Source of the DNA: Mesotaenium endlicherianum
Lineage: Eukaryota > Streptophyta > Zygnematophyceae > Zygnematales > Mesotaeniaceae
Assembly: GCA_009602735.1 (NCBI GenBank)
Contig: WELA01012059.1
Coordinates: 38,966 to 102,965, forward strand
Length of the DNA: 64,000 nucleotides
Direction of reading: 5' to 3'
Shown in pieces: positions 46,501-58,800 of the stretch. Position numbers and translations under genes: made by a program. Every line of letters begins with the position of its first letter. The first letter of the stretch is position 1. Below the pieces are notes generated by a model, which was not told the origin of the DNA, did not search any database, and saw only the letters and a list, made by a program, of their open reading frames with translations.

Positions 46501-47203
46501 TGCAAGGGGGAAGGGTGCGGGGAGTGCGCCCATACACTCTCACGCACCCTCACCCGCGAGTAAAAGCGTGCACGAGGACCTTTCCTAGTTGCATACACAA
46601 GGTGGAGTGGCCTGGTGGTGTGCCACCCTTGCAAGAGTTAGAGGGCTACATGAGAGAGGAGTGGAAAAGAACTCATTCTATTAAGAAAAGTCGTGTACAA
46701 GATAAGAAGGTTAGACTAGACTAGACAAGACTCCCTCTACTTCTTTGTGCTTCCCATTTGTGCTTTAACTCTAATTGTCCTATCTAGCAAAGTACCTCCA
46801 AAACCTTCTATTATGGCTCCTTCCATGTAGGTGACCTTGCCTAGTTGGACAAGCTAGCACACAATCACACTCTAGAATATTATACTACACAATCCACTAA
46901 CTCCTCACGGAATCTCTAGAAATTCCACGATCACTTTGGCACTCTACGTAATTGTATGTAGATTCTGGAACCCTCTTGTTTCAATGTCCTACTACCTGGA
47001 CTCCAACCGAAATTTTTGTCACTGGACTTGTCCTTGTCACTAAATTGAATGTGACACTAAAAACTCACTAGAAACTCCCAAAACTCATAACTTTCTCAAT
47101 ACTTGTCCAAATAACTTGAAATAAAGGCCAAAGTTCTTCTAGAAATACACTCTATACATATAAAATGCTAGAAAAATACAACCTACTCTTTTATAACCTT
47201 ACA
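46501..47203 (-). repeat. Element D 5' LTR (minus orientation)
   Basis: Pairs with 41711-42427; the primer site lies immediately to its left on the plus map (46487-46498). Confidence 0.85.
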
Positions 47204-47208
47204 TTTGA

Positions 47209-48434
47209 GTTCCAAGGGTCATTTCATTGATCATTGCACTACTTCTAGAGATCATTCCGAAGCTCATGGTCAAGCGAAACGGATGGTGCAAACCATTAAG
47301 TTTGCATTGCGTACATACTGTTTGGAACACGACAATTGCAATTGGAATCTGGCCTTGCCATGGCTAGTAATGGGATACAGATTTAGCGAACAGGCTACGC
47401 TAGCGAACTATTCGCCTTATCAGATTCTATTTGGTACAAGTCCGATAGTGCCCAGCAGCATCAAACGGGAGATCAACCAGGTGAAAGACCTGGTCAGCTC
47501 TGACAAGTTGTTGAAGGTCATGATGCGCTGCAAGGTGTTGTTTGAACGCATGATGCCTGCCGCGTTAGACAATCTGAAAATTGCGCAGAAAAGAGATTTG
47601 CAGTGATACGCAAAGACACGAGATGGAATCTACCGCCTACAGATTACGCAGATCCAAGAAGGAGGTTTTGTCTACAGGAAGCGGCAGACCAAGATCACCA
47701 TCAACACCAGTTCATGTGCAGTAATCTTGCGTGTGAAGCATGCGTTTGGTAATGGTGTGTTAGAGCTGGAAGCGTCTGACGGAAAAACCATGAGGGATCA
47801 TATGCAGAATTGTTCGCAGTGCCATTTTCCCAATATTTATCCTACGGTCAGGGTTGTGCCTAAGGGTTTAGTGCTAGCCACTTCGTGTGCCAGCTGCAAA
47901 GTGCTGGATGATCAAGAGGCAATGGTAACTTGCGATAAGTGTTGATCTTGTTGGCACACTTTTCGCATTGGGGACGAAGAGATTATGGCAGGACGTTGGG
48001 AATGTCTCGACTGCCTTCCTAAACCCCCCAGCTGAAAAATAAACTACTTTCAGCGGAAAAGGCAAAGACGCCTCAACTGAAAGGGAGGGGTATAAGGAAA
48101 GTTGAAGTATGGGAAACTTTTTGCAAAATCTGCTAAGTCCCGGAAAGGAGCTATGAGGGGTTTGAGTGCAAAGGGAAACACACCTCACGACAACCTTTCT
48201 TTGCATTTGCTCAAGTGCAGGAAAGACCAAAAATGAGTCAACCTCAAGCAGGTCCGCACCGACACGCCTGTTAGAGGCGATCAATCGGGAAAATTCCCAC
48301 GTGCAGAGACGCACCGACGAGTTGACCAGGAAAAGCCCACATGTGAGGAGGACCACCGACGCATCGACCAGGTCGACGGCACACGTGTTGGAAGCATCAC
48401 ACGTGCAAGGAGACCGACACTGTTAGGCTCGACA
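47209..48434 (+). pseudogene. Element B, piece 4: integrase end, PHD finger remnant and LTR-like tail
   Basis: Reading resumes as HFIDHCTTSRDHSEAHGQAK, with Lys at the place of the third catalytic residue as in element A. The frame runs through LPWLVMGYRFSEQATLANYS, TGA at 47604-47606, and then LRVKHAFGNGVLELEASDGK into a PHD remnant (CDKC followed by TGA at 47943-47945; the CPDC pair reads CLDC). It confirms that integrase and PHD finger were one polyprotein. Purine tract to 48090; LTR-like tail 48091-48434 has four ACCGAC cores and several ACGTG words. Confidence 0.82.
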
Positions 48435-50792
48435 CCCATCTTATTTGTTCGAAAGAAAAATGGGACGCTTAGGTTGTGAATTAATTATAATGCGTTGAAC
48501 AATATAACATTAAAAAATCGCTATCCGTTGCCTCGCATTGTTGACTTGCTTGGTTTGTTGCCGAGGACACGCGTGTTCCTCACTTGAGTTAGCTCAGGGC
48601 TAGCATCAAATTTGAATCATACCAGAGGACGTCCCCAAGACAGTGTGTCGGACGCCTATTGGGCACTTCGAATACAAAGTCCTGAGTTTTGGACTCACCA
48701 ATGTACCAGCAACATTCCAAAGCACAATGAATGATTTGTTTAGACCGTACTTGGGTAAGTTTGTCCAGGTTTGCCTCAACGACATCCTTGTCTATTCAAA
48801 GACGGAGGCCGAGAATAACAAGCATCTAGAATTGGTGTCGCAAATCCTTCGAGAGCAACAGCTGTATGCTAAGCTCAAAAAATGTTCCTTCCTAAAGGAT
48901 GAACTGTTGTACCTCGGACATATTGTGGGTTCAAAAAGGGTGCGTCCTGACCCTGCCAAGATTGCGTGTGTTGCAAATTGGCCTTTCCCAAATGATGTAC
49001 ATACTACACGTTCATTCCTTGGATTTACTAATTACTTTCATGCAAGGTTATTTAGTGATGGCCACGCCACTCACTGCTTCGACAAGGAAAAATGTGCCAT
49101 TTCTTTGAAATAAGAATATGCAGTTTGCGTTTGAGCGCATTTTGTATGCCCTCACTCATGCGCCGATTCTTTCATTAGCCGATCCAAAATTGCCTTACGA
49201 GGTGGTTGCGGATGCGTCCGATGTTGGAATAAGGGCTGCCCTGCTGCAGGCAGGCAGGCCTATCAATTTTGAGAGTCGCAAGCTAACACCAGCCGAACGA
49301 ACTTACTCAACGACAGAGCAGGAGCTCTGGACAATGATATACACTTTGAAAATTTGATGATGTTATTTGGAAGGTTGCAAGGGTTTGACAGTGGTTACAG
49401 ATCATTGCCCAAATACCTTCTTCCAAGTTCAGCCAACGCTGTCAAGGCGGCAGACGAGATGGTCTGAGTTCTTGCAACATTTCCACTTTAACTCGGCATA
49501 TTGCCCTGGTTGCAACAATGTTGTTGACTCTCTAAGTCAAATTCCTCATCATGTCATGATGCTAGGGACTGTTGCGAGCTTGCAAAAACAAAATGGTCAG
49601 GTTTCGAGAGCGGCCACTCTTGATTCTCTTGTACCCCTCCAGACGATTGCTGCAAATACGCCTGGTGACGCTGGCACAACGTGCATACCTCGGAAGCACT
49701 TCACTTGCATCAACTGTTTCACGAGGGCTATCTCATAGATCCGCTTTTCCTAGATCTCCTGGGTACTGGCACGAACGTTGTAACCATAACGATGGACAAT
49801 ATGGTCAATAGGAAAGGACGCTCAAACTATACGTTTGAGGACGATTTTTGGTGGCACAATGGGCGCATTATGGTCTCAGAGGGCCAAGTAAGATATGTGC
49901 TACTACAGGAAGCGCCTGACTCTCCTACTTGGGTCATCATGGAATTACCAAAACCATACACGCTTTGCACCGAGGGTACATTTGGCCGTCCCTCAAAGTT
50001 GATGTTGCCGAGCATATCAACACCTGCACAACATGTCAGAGGAACAAGCCAAGCAATGCGTTGCCGGCAGGGAAGTTGCATCCATTGTAACTTGCAGGTG
50101 ATCCTTGAAAAAGCATAAGCCTCGAATTTGTCGTGGACTTGCCTAACACCGATACAGGACACAATGGGATGTCCATGATCATGGATCGCTTCACTAAGAT
50201 GGTGCACTTTGTGGCCACTAAACCATCACTTGATGCAAGGGAGACCGCTCGTCTCTTCATTGATAACGTGTTCAAATTACATGGCATGCCAAACGAGATC
50301 ATAAGCAATCGTGATAGTAATTTTATGAGCCACTTCTGGCAAGAAGTTTGCTCGTACTTTCGCACGAACCTTAAGATGTCAATTAGCTTCCATACTCAAT
50401 TCGAAGGTCAAACATAGAGAATGAATCGTGTTTTGCAACAATTCGTTAGGCATCATGCAAATCCTCGCCAAGGCAACTAGAACACCCTCCATTCAGTTGC
50501 AGAGATTGCAGTAAATAATGCTTACAAGGAAAGTGTTAAAGAAACTCCATTATTCCTTAATTATGGAAGACATTTGCACACTCCCTTGACACGCATGGTT
50601 CTCAATCAGACGGGGATGTCAAGTATGAGAGTACCAAGTGCACGCCAATATGTCCATTCTTTTCAAGAGGTACACAAACAAGCGAAGTTGGCTTTAACCG
50701 CTGCTCAAGATTGGCGGAAAAAGTTTGTTGATACGCATGAGACTGAGTTGAGTTGTGTAGTTGGCAATAAAGTACTTGTCATGATTTATTGA
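48435..50792 (+). pseudogene. Element F RT, RNase H and integrase (broken)
   Basis: RT includes FGLTNVPATFQSTMNDLF, and the catalytic box reads CLNDILVYSK: the first Asp is Asn. RNase H in 49118-49560 has DASDVGIRAALLQ and TTEQELWTMI. Integrase in 49681-50560 has GHNGMSMIMDRFTKMVHF (first Asp region), ISNRDSNFMSHFW and, after TAG at 50415-50417, MNRVLQQFV. 50574-50792 is the segment after the core (SARQYVHSFQEVHKQAKLAL). Stops at 49111, 49355, 49736, 50116, 50415 and 50790, plus frame changes. Confidence 0.8.
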
Positions 50793-50958
50793 GTCAAGGT
50801 CGTCGCACGTATTTGAGCTACAAGCGTGTGAGCGATCGACCTCTGAAGATCATTGACTTCTTGCATTTGTGTTGATTAAATGACAAGGTTTTCATTGCCA
50901 CATGGGAAACCCTAGGAAACGCCGGAAAATGGAGACAACATTTCCCGTCGAAAGTGGC

Positions 50959-51092
50959 TACGATAAGCGACCGTAGGTTCAGAGCAAAATTGGGATGGGT
51001 GACCGTCCAGTTCGAAGAATTGCCCCTAACAGATTTCTACGATAAGCGAACGTGGCCCAGGGCAGTACTGGGATGGGTGACCCTCCTAGTAC
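50959..51092 (+). ncRNA. Two tandem 5S-rRNA-like 3' half units
   Basis: Unit 2 (about 51038-51092) contains GATAAGCGAACGTGG and GCAGTACTGGGATGGGTGAC, closely matching the distal half of plant 5S rRNA (internal control region: intermediate element and C box). Unit 1 (about 50959-51017) has GATAAGCGACC and TTGGGATGGGTGACC, more decayed. The first half of 5S rRNA is absent, so this is not a functional gene. They lie at the edge of the antisense LTR-like segment. Confidence 0.65.
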
Positions 51093-51169
51093 GAAAAAGA
51101 CCGCGAAATATATTTCCCAAATATATTCCAACCACTAAAAAAAAATAATTCCTTGGAGAAACCGAGATT

Positions 51170-52118
51170 GGCTTCAATGCAAATGTAACGTTTTTGCTTT
51201 TCAAGAGGATCTTTCCTCGGTATTCAAGGAATAATTATTTGAAGTGGAAAGAAAATTTGTATACTTGTGCGAATTGACGAATACTTGAAATAGCGGAAAT
51301 GAAAACTGATGTAGAATGTGTGCTTGTGAGAGTTGTACTCACGATGACTCTTGCGAGTATTTATACTTGCAAATCGTGAGGCACTGGAGTGCTTCGAGTC
51401 ACCACCTAGGGCACTGGTTCATGTTCAACGAAAACGGTCAAAGGGGTACGACCCATTCGGCCGAATGCTCAAAATGCACCGTTTGGCGGTTTGGAGAATT
51501 TTCGACGGTTTCCGAAAAACCGTTTCACGCCAAATGGGCGTCTTCGCGTTCGCGCGACTTTTGAAAAGTCGCGACTGTTCGCGGAGTCGCGTGCAGATGC
51601 TTTCGTCATGACCCGGGAGTTATAAACAACTACTTCGCCAATCGGTTAGGTGTGAACGTTTCAAACGACGAGTCGCGGGTTCCAATCCGCTCGGATGCAA
51701 AGTCGCTTTGCATATTATGTGTCGTTTGACGTTTACGACTGTTTCTTCGCATTAACGACTGGTCGTAAATGTGAAATCTATGACTGTGCATTATCCAAAA
51801 TAATGACAATCATATCAACTTAATTAATCCGAGATTTATTAAGTTATCATCTCATAATCAATCAAAGTAACTTTATGAATAGTTATGTTGTACTTTTGCG
51901 AAGTAGTCGAGTGCGTTACGACGCTTTTTGCAACAGTATCTCGGTCGTTTCGCCAATCGACCAAGAATTACTCGGCACACGCGTGTGGCGAATAATTGAA
52001 TGTGATGCAATCATTTATCAAATAATACGATAAATAGTGTAACGTACTTTAGGTAATTGGGAAAACGTCCCATATACGCCTAAAATAGCTCGGATCGTTA
52101 TAGGTTGGACCTGTTGCA
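51170..52118 (-). repeat. Antisense LTR-like segment inserted in element F
   Basis: The reverse complement of about 51300-52095 aligns along its length, with moderate divergence, to the element F 3' LTR at 52665-53505. Shared words include GACACACGCGTGTG-like, GCCGAGTAATTCTTG, GATCGATTGGCGA-like, TTGAACATGAA-like and GGCACCGGAGTGCTT-like. It splits the F pol gene before GPVAYRLNSPKYMRR. I could not fix its exact ends or a target duplication. With the 3' LTR it forms an inverted repeat. Confidence 0.75.
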
Positions 52119-52349
52119 TACCGATTGAATTCACCTAAATATATGAGGCGAACGCATCCTGTGTTCCATGCTAGTTTACTCAAGCTGTTGAGGTCCGACG
52201 GCCATTATGAGCCACAAGCACCAAAATTGGAACTCGCCAATGATGATAAAGGCTGGGATGTAGAAGAAGTCTTAGGACATTGCTACACCCGTCGTAAGCC
52301 TCCCAGAGTGGAGCTCTCCATTCAATGGCTCAATTACGACTCCAATTGA
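52110..52349 (+). pseudogene. Element F C-terminal pol piece
   Basis: GPVAYRLNSP and RTHPVFHASLLKLL are the usual segment between integrase and chromodomain in chromovirus pol. It continues with KGWDVEEVLGHCYTRR and VELSIQWLNYDSN, a degenerate chromodomain (usual E-V-E-x-I-L ... W-x-G-Y/W), ending at TGA 52347-52349; after that NLYEPQDEV-like sequence still reads in frame. Confidence 0.7.
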
Positions 52350-52654
52350 AACTTGTACGAACCTCAGGACGAAGTCCTACTCAATTGTAGTGACCTGGTT
52401 CAACAATATTGGTTATGATAGGCTAATGCTCAGAAGCTCTGTGCCACGGCAGGTGTGCTACCCGATACAATTCGTAAGCCAAGGAACAAACGCAAAAGAG
52501 ACGCGGCCACGTAATCGCTCTTTTCCGTCCCTGTGATGATGCAAAGTCCATTCGCTCACCTTGTGTTTTCCGCTAGCTACGGCCGGTATTAACACCGATG
52601 ACTTCAAAGACGTATGCTTAAAAAGGACGTTAAGTTCTTTTAGGGGGGGAAGAG

Positions 52655-53978
52655 TGCAACAATATGAGCTTTTAAGGCGTATCTAGGACGTTTTCTTGAT
52701 TACCTAAAATACGTTTTACTTTTTATTGATATTTTTTATTGATGAAAGATTGCATCTTGATGAACTAATTGACACACGCGTGTGCCGAGTAATTCTTGAT
52801 CGATTGGCGAGACGATTAAAATGCTATTGCAAAATGCATCGTAAAGTAACTCGATTACTTTGCAATAGTACAACACAATCAATCATAACATGATCCTGAT
52901 TATTTATGAAGGATTGACTTAGTTAAGATGTGATGGATTAAGTTATGTTTAATTTCATTATTTAGGATAATGACTGTCAATGTTTTCGGTTAACGATGAT
53001 CGCAAACCCGAAAAGAAACACCTTTGACGTGGCCTTAGGGAGCCACAGGTCGGCATTTAATCGCAACCTCTCGGTCGACGTGTCGCAATTCCGAAAACTG
53101 TCGTAAAGTCAAACGAAACATAATATGCAAAGGTTATTCCGCGACCCTTCGTTTGATTTGTTCACACCTAAGCGACTTGGCAAAGTAGTTATTACAAGTA
53201 TTGGTTCGTGTCCAATGAATTTGTGCGCAACCTCGGGAGCAGTCGCGGCTTTTTGAAAAGTTGCGTGAATGCGAAAACGTCCGTTTGGCGTGAACCGATT
53301 TTTCAAAAATTCTCGAAGAAACCTCCAAACGGCCAGACGACGCGTTTCAAGTATTCGACCGAACAGGTTATCCCTCTTTGACCGTTTTCGTTGAACATGA
53401 ATTAGTGCCCTAGGCGGTGACTTGAAGCACTCCGGTGCCTCACGTGGTGCAAGTACAACAGTCATTGTAAATGCAACTCTCACAAGCACACATTCTATGT
53501 GAGATTTATTTTTGTTTTCTCAAGGATTGTCAACTATTTGAAGTTATTGTTATTTTATATCTATTGAGTATTAACATTAGGTGTACCAGCAAAAGAATCG
53601 TTTATGGTTCCAAGTTGCATAATCCTAGAATCCTTATTCAAGAATCAGCAGGGTAGGTGTGACTGAATGAGATGTTTGACCTTGTAACTTACTCTCTCTA
53701 GGTTAGGATAGGGTAGGTTTCCTGGAAAATACGGCAGTTTAGGGTGTACTTTTGTACCTCCCACACGTGTGAAAAGCGAGGCGGGAAAAACCGACTTTTT
53801 CAAGTCTACACAAACATGTCTTCCACTTTTAGCATAGTGTTCCTGATTTTTTGTAGCATACTCTTATGTATTCTGAAGCCACAAGACCTTATAACAGGTC
53901 ATTTGGCCTACTATTCTTAGAAATATAGCCATCTGAGTACTCGACTACGTCATTATCTCTCACTATTTTTACATGTCA
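52655..53978 (+). repeat. Element F copy 1 3' LTR
   Basis: 1,324 bp from TGCAACAATATGAGC after the purine tract to ACATGTCA. Flanking base runs differ between the two copies (TAAGT after 53978, ATGAA after 59417), as expected for independent insertions. Confidence 0.7.
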
Positions 53979-55852
53979 TAAGTTTCCATCATCCATAAAT
54001 TGTTTTTTAGAGTAAGTTCAAATTAACTTTTGTATACTTCTATACCTTCTAACTACATTGGAATTGATATAGTTGAAATACAATTACTTCACACCAAGTA
54101 CAAGCAGGCGCGGAGTAGGGTGTAGATAGGGCGTAGGAGGATTTGACACACTCATAGTACTCCTCGCAAGAGGCACCTCTGTGCCTCAAAGCAAGCAGAA
54201 CGCAATATTTTGGCCAGAAATCGTTGGGTACGACCGAAATTATTACGTGGAGTTGTCTCTCATCGTTTGATTGGCAAAAGCCTTGGCTAGCCCATGGACC
54301 ACAACCTTTCGATTGAAAATATGCTGCAAATTTCACCTGTTTTGTTGTGACTGAAAGTCAACTATCGATCGTGTCCGCTTGTCTACCATGTCAACAAATA
54401 GTCACTTTGCATTGTTTGTGGCTGTCAAGCGTGTTGCACAAATAAATAATGTTGAGAAAAGTCGCACTCTCTACATTAGGAATTACATTAATGACTTGCG
54501 TTCGTCAAGAGAGATCTCAAGCAACACGGGTTTGTTGTCCTTCGAGGGAAGACGATTGACAATGTGTGCAAAACATGCCGTCAACTTTTGGGCCTATTAT
54601 GAGTGCATGAGGTCTATCAGTTCTCATTGTTCGTACGCAGAACTATTGGCCACTGAAAGAAACCTTTTTCATTTGTCTTAAGTTCTCATGGCTTCATTTC
54701 TCTTCGACAATCTCCTTTCTTCAATCCAATTTTTAGATCAACGGGCTCGGTAGTAACAGTCTTTACAAGCGTTTGTGAATCAATCAATCACAAGAAAGTC
54801 GCAAAACATCATTGTCCACAATTGGAATAGTTGCCAATCCTAGCTGTTTAGGGTAATCTTTGATGGCTCTACCCAGGTTTACCAAACAAAAATTATAGCC
54901 TTTTTTTTACACCAACAAATTAAATTCGCGCTTTTGAGGGTCGGGACACCTCTAAGGCCATCCCGTTGTCCGCACAAAATTTAGGCACTTCAAAATTATA
55001 TGTAACATTGAATTTGCGATTTGGCATGTGGAGGCGTTGAAGTGTACAGTTTGGAGGGGGCCAAAGCACGCTTTCTGCAAGCAACCACTTGCTCCTGTTT
55101 TTGACTTAGGTTTAAACTATGCTATCTTTGTCAGTGTTGGTTCTCATGACCGTTATTTTGAAACCAAATGCACGCAAGAGCCATGGTTAGCTTTGGTTCT
55201 TAGAGGTAGTTATCACAGTAGTCTACCAGGTGAAGCTATCACAATCCTATGCAATATATGTTTTATGCAATGAGTGTACAACACCTTCAGGCTTCACATC
55301 TGAGCTCATTGCTAAACCTTGAGTGGATATCGATGGTCAAAGTTCGTCAAAGACAAGAAATAAATTTATCAAATTGGACATACACATGTTTAGACATTGT
55401 TTTTGCCCTCACGTGGTAAACAAACGTGGCACACATCTCTAAATACACTAGCTGGCTAACAACACTCCATGTTAAACAATCACCGCCACCATTTTGGGCC
55501 ATGCACATTAATATTCAGACAGACAATGTGCTGCGCTTCAAATGCACAAATTGGGTGTCATTAATTGTGGGAAAAGTAGGTCCATAATTACTTGCTGCAC
55601 ACTCATACTGTATCAAAATCATGCTGTACACAGATCCATAGCATATCTAAGTTCAATTGCATTTAGAGCTCAATAATATACACAAGAATGAACTTCATGG
55701 GGTTCTTTCTTTAGATGTCACGGTGTGCAAGTAAAAAGTGGAAGCATATGACCTCAACACAGATCATGAGCTATACAGTCTTACAAGGAGATTCTTGAAG
55801 TTACGTGAATTGAGACAAATATTTTCAACACACGGACTCCGATTTCACCAAT
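53979..55852. other. Unassigned 1.9-kb spacer between the two F copies
   Basis: No recognised domain. Frames of 70-100 residues occur (54379-54681 plus, 55028-55273 plus, 54336-54049 minus). GLLSFEGRRLTMCAKHAVNF in 54379-54681 looks protein-like, but I cannot name a family. Probably decayed transposon or intergenic DNA. Confidence 0.4.
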
Positions 55853-58800
55853 ATAGAGAATGAATCGTGTTTTGCAACAATTCGTTAGGCATCATGCAAA
55901 TCCTCGCCAAGGCAACTAGAACACCCTCCATTCAGTTGCAGAGGTTGCAGTAAATAATGCTTACGAGGAAAGTGTTGAAGAAACTCCGTTATTCCTTAAT
56001 TATGGAAGACATTTGCACACTCCCTTGACACGCATGGTTCTCATTCAGACGGGGATGTCAAGTATGAGAGTACCAAGTGCACGCCAATTTGTCCATTCTT
56101 TTCAAGAGGTACACAAACAAGCGAAGTTGGCTTTAACCGCTGCTCAAGATTGGCGGAAAAAGTTTGTTGATACGCATGAGACTGAGTTGAGTTGTGTAGT
56201 TGGCAATAAAGTACTTGCCATGATTTATTGAGTCAAGGTCGTCGCACGTATTTGAGCTACAAGCGTGTGAGCGATCGACCTCTGAAGATCATTGACTTCT
56301 TGCATTTGTGTTGATTAAATGACAAGGTTTTCATTGCCACATGGGAAACCCTAGGAAACGCCGGAAAATGGAGACAACATTTCCCGTCGAAAGTGGCTAC
56401 GATAAGCGACCGTAGGTTCAGAGCAAAATTGGGATGGGTGACCGTCCAGTTCGAAGAATTGCCCCTAACAGATTTCTACGATAAGCGAACGTGGCCCAGG
56501 GCAGTACTGGGATGGGTGACCCTCCTAGTACGAAAAAGACCGCGAAATATATTTCCCAAATATATTCCAACCACTAAAAAAAAATAATTCCTTGGAGAAA
56601 CCGAGATCGGCTTCAATGCAAATGTAACGTTTTTGCTTTTCAAGAGGATCTTTCCTCGGTATTCAAGGAATAATAATTTGAAGTGGAAAGAAAATTTGTA
56701 TACTTGTGCGAATTGACGAATACTTGAAATAGCGGAAATGAAAACTGATGTAGAATGTGTGCTTGTGAGAGTTGCACTCACAATGACTCTTGCGAGTATT
56801 AATACTTGCAAATCGTGAGGCACTGGAGTGCTTCGAGTCACCACCTAGGGCACTGGTTCATGTTCAACGAAAACGGTCAAAGGGGTACGACCCATTCGGC
56901 CGAATGCTCAAAACGCACCGTTTGGCGGTTTGGAGAATTTTCGACGGTTTCCGAAAAACCGTTTCACGCCAAATGGGCGTCTTCGCGTTCGCGCGACTTT
57001 TGAAAAGTCGCGACTGTTCGCGGAGTCGCGTGCAGATGCTTTCGTCATGACCCGGGAGTTATAAACAACTACTTCGCCAATCGGTTAGGTGTGAACGTTT
57101 CAAACGACGAGTCGCGGGTTCCAATCCGCTCGGATGCAAAGTCGCTTTGCATATTATGTGTCGTTTGACGTTTACGACTGTTTCTTCGCATTAACGACTG
57201 GTCGTAAATGTGAAATCTATGACTGTGCATTATCCAAAATAATGACAATCATATCAACTTAATTAATCCGAGATTTATTAAGTTATCATCTCATAATCAA
57301 TCAAAGTAACTTTATGAATAGTTATGTTGTACTTTTGCGAAGTAGTCGAGTGCGTTACGACGCTTTTTGCAACAGTATCTCGGTCGTTTCGCCAATCGAC
57401 CAAGAATTACTCGGCACACGCGTGTGGCGAATAATTGAATGTGATGCAATCATTTATCAAATAATACGATAAATAGTGTAACGTACTTTAGGTAATTGGG
57501 AAAACGTCCCATATACGCCTAAAATAGCTCGGATCGTTATAGGTTGGACCTGTTGCATACCGATTGAATTCACCTAAATATATGAGGCGAACGCATCCTG
57601 TGTTCCATGCTAGTTTACTCAAGCTGTTGAGGTCCGACGGCCATTATGAGCCACAAGCACCAAAATTGGAACTCGCCAATGATGATAAAGGCTGGGATGT
57701 AGAAGAAGTCTTAGGACATTGCTACACCCGTCGTAAGCCTCCCAGAGTGGAGCTCTCCATTCAATGGCTCAATTACGACTCCAATTGAAACTTGTACGAA
57801 CCTCAGGACGAAGTCCTACTCAATTGTAGTGACCTGGTTCAACAATATTGGTTATGATAGGCTAATGCTCAGAAGCTCTGTGCCACGGCAGGTGTGCTAC
57901 CCGATACAATTCGTAAGCCAAGGAACAAACGCAAAAGAGACGCGGCCACGTAATCGCTCTTTTCCGTCCCTGTGATGATGCAAAGTCCATTCGCTCACCT
58001 TGTGTTTTCCGCTAGCTACGGCCGGTATTAACACCGATGACTTCAAAGACGTATGCTTAAAAAGGACGTTAAGTTCTTTTAGGGGGGGAAGAGTGCAACA
58101 ATATGAGCTTTTAAGGCGTATCTAGGACGTTTTCTTGATTACCTAAAATACGTTTTACTTTTTATTGATATTTTTTATTGATGAAAGATTGCATCTTGAT
58201 GAACTAATTGACACACGCGTGTGCCGAGTAATTCTTGATCGATTGGCGAGACGATTAAAATGCTATTGCAAAATGCATCGTAAAGTAACTCGATTACTTT
58301 GCAATAGTACAACACAATCAATCATAACATGATCCTGATTATTTATGAAGGATTGACTTAGTTAAGATGTGATGGATTAAGTTATGTTTAATTTCATTAT
58401 TTAGGATAATGACTGTCAATGTTTTCGGTTAACGATGATCGCAAACCCGAAAAGAAACACCTTTGACGTGGCCTTAGGGAGCCACAGGTCGGCATTTAAT
58501 CGCAACCTCTCGGTCGACGTGTCGCAATTCCGAAAACTGTCGTAAAGTCAAACGAAACATAATATGCAAAGGTTATTCCGCGACCCTTCGTTTGATTTGT
58601 TCACACCTAAGCGACTTGGCAAAGTAGTTATTACAAGTATTGGTTCGTGTCCAATGAATTTGTGCGCAACCTCGGGAGCAGTCGCGGCTTTTTGAAAAGT
58701 TGCGTGAATGCGAAAACGTCCGTTTGGCGTGAACCGATTTTTCAAAAATTCTCGAAGAAACCTCCAAACGGCCAGACGACGCGTTTCAAGTATTCGACCG

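Larger units (their letters stand above)
41711..47203 (-). mobile_element. Element D: reversed non-autonomous LTR element (LARD-like)
   Basis: LTRs 41711-42427 and 46501-47203 (717 and 703 bp) flanked by TCTGA (41706-41710) / TTTGA (47204-47208). The primer site TGGTATCGGAGC is read on the minus strand at 46498-46487 beside the right LTR, and a purine tract (AAGAGGGGGATGA on the minus strand, about 42440-42428) lies beside the left LTR, so the element runs right to left. The 4-kb interior has no gag, protease, RT or integrase motif in any frame; it would depend on another element's enzymes. A solo LTR is nested inside. Confidence 0.85.
14900..48434 (+). mobile_element. Element B: second methyltransferase-family gypsy copy, split by three insertions
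   Basis: Four pieces join in order to one copy of the element A family: 14900-15875, 22561-25430, 41154-41710 and 47209-48434. Each interruption has a target-site duplication (AGCAA; TCAAAACA/TCAAAATA; TCTGA/TTTGA) and reading continues across it in register with element A. The copy starts inside the methyltransferase just before motif X, so gag, protease and the catalytic motifs I-VIII are missing. It has many stops and frameshifts. How its 5' end came to abut the LTR-like tail of element A is unresolved. Confidence 0.85.
48435..53978 (+). mobile_element. Element F copy 1: decayed Ty3/gypsy element, 5' truncated
   Basis: Starts abruptly inside RT (PILFVRKKNGTLRL) next to the end of element B. 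It continues through RNase H and integrase, an inserted antisense LTR-like segment with 5S-like units, a C-terminal pol piece, a purine tract TAGGGGGGGAAGAG (52641-52654) and an LTR-like end that runs from TGCAACAATATG (52655) to ACATGTCA (53978). A near-identical 3' portion occurs at 55853-59417 and stops at the same base, which supports 53978 as the true LTR end. Confidence 0.8.

Noticed and set aside
50954-51148. 64-residue protein starting MATISDRRF
   Set aside because: It is a translation of the 5S-rRNA-like units and repeats their periodicity; it has no coding support.
54379-54681. 100-residue candidate gene
   Set aside because: No domain, no homologous copy in the window and no flanking exon signals that I could support; left as unassigned.
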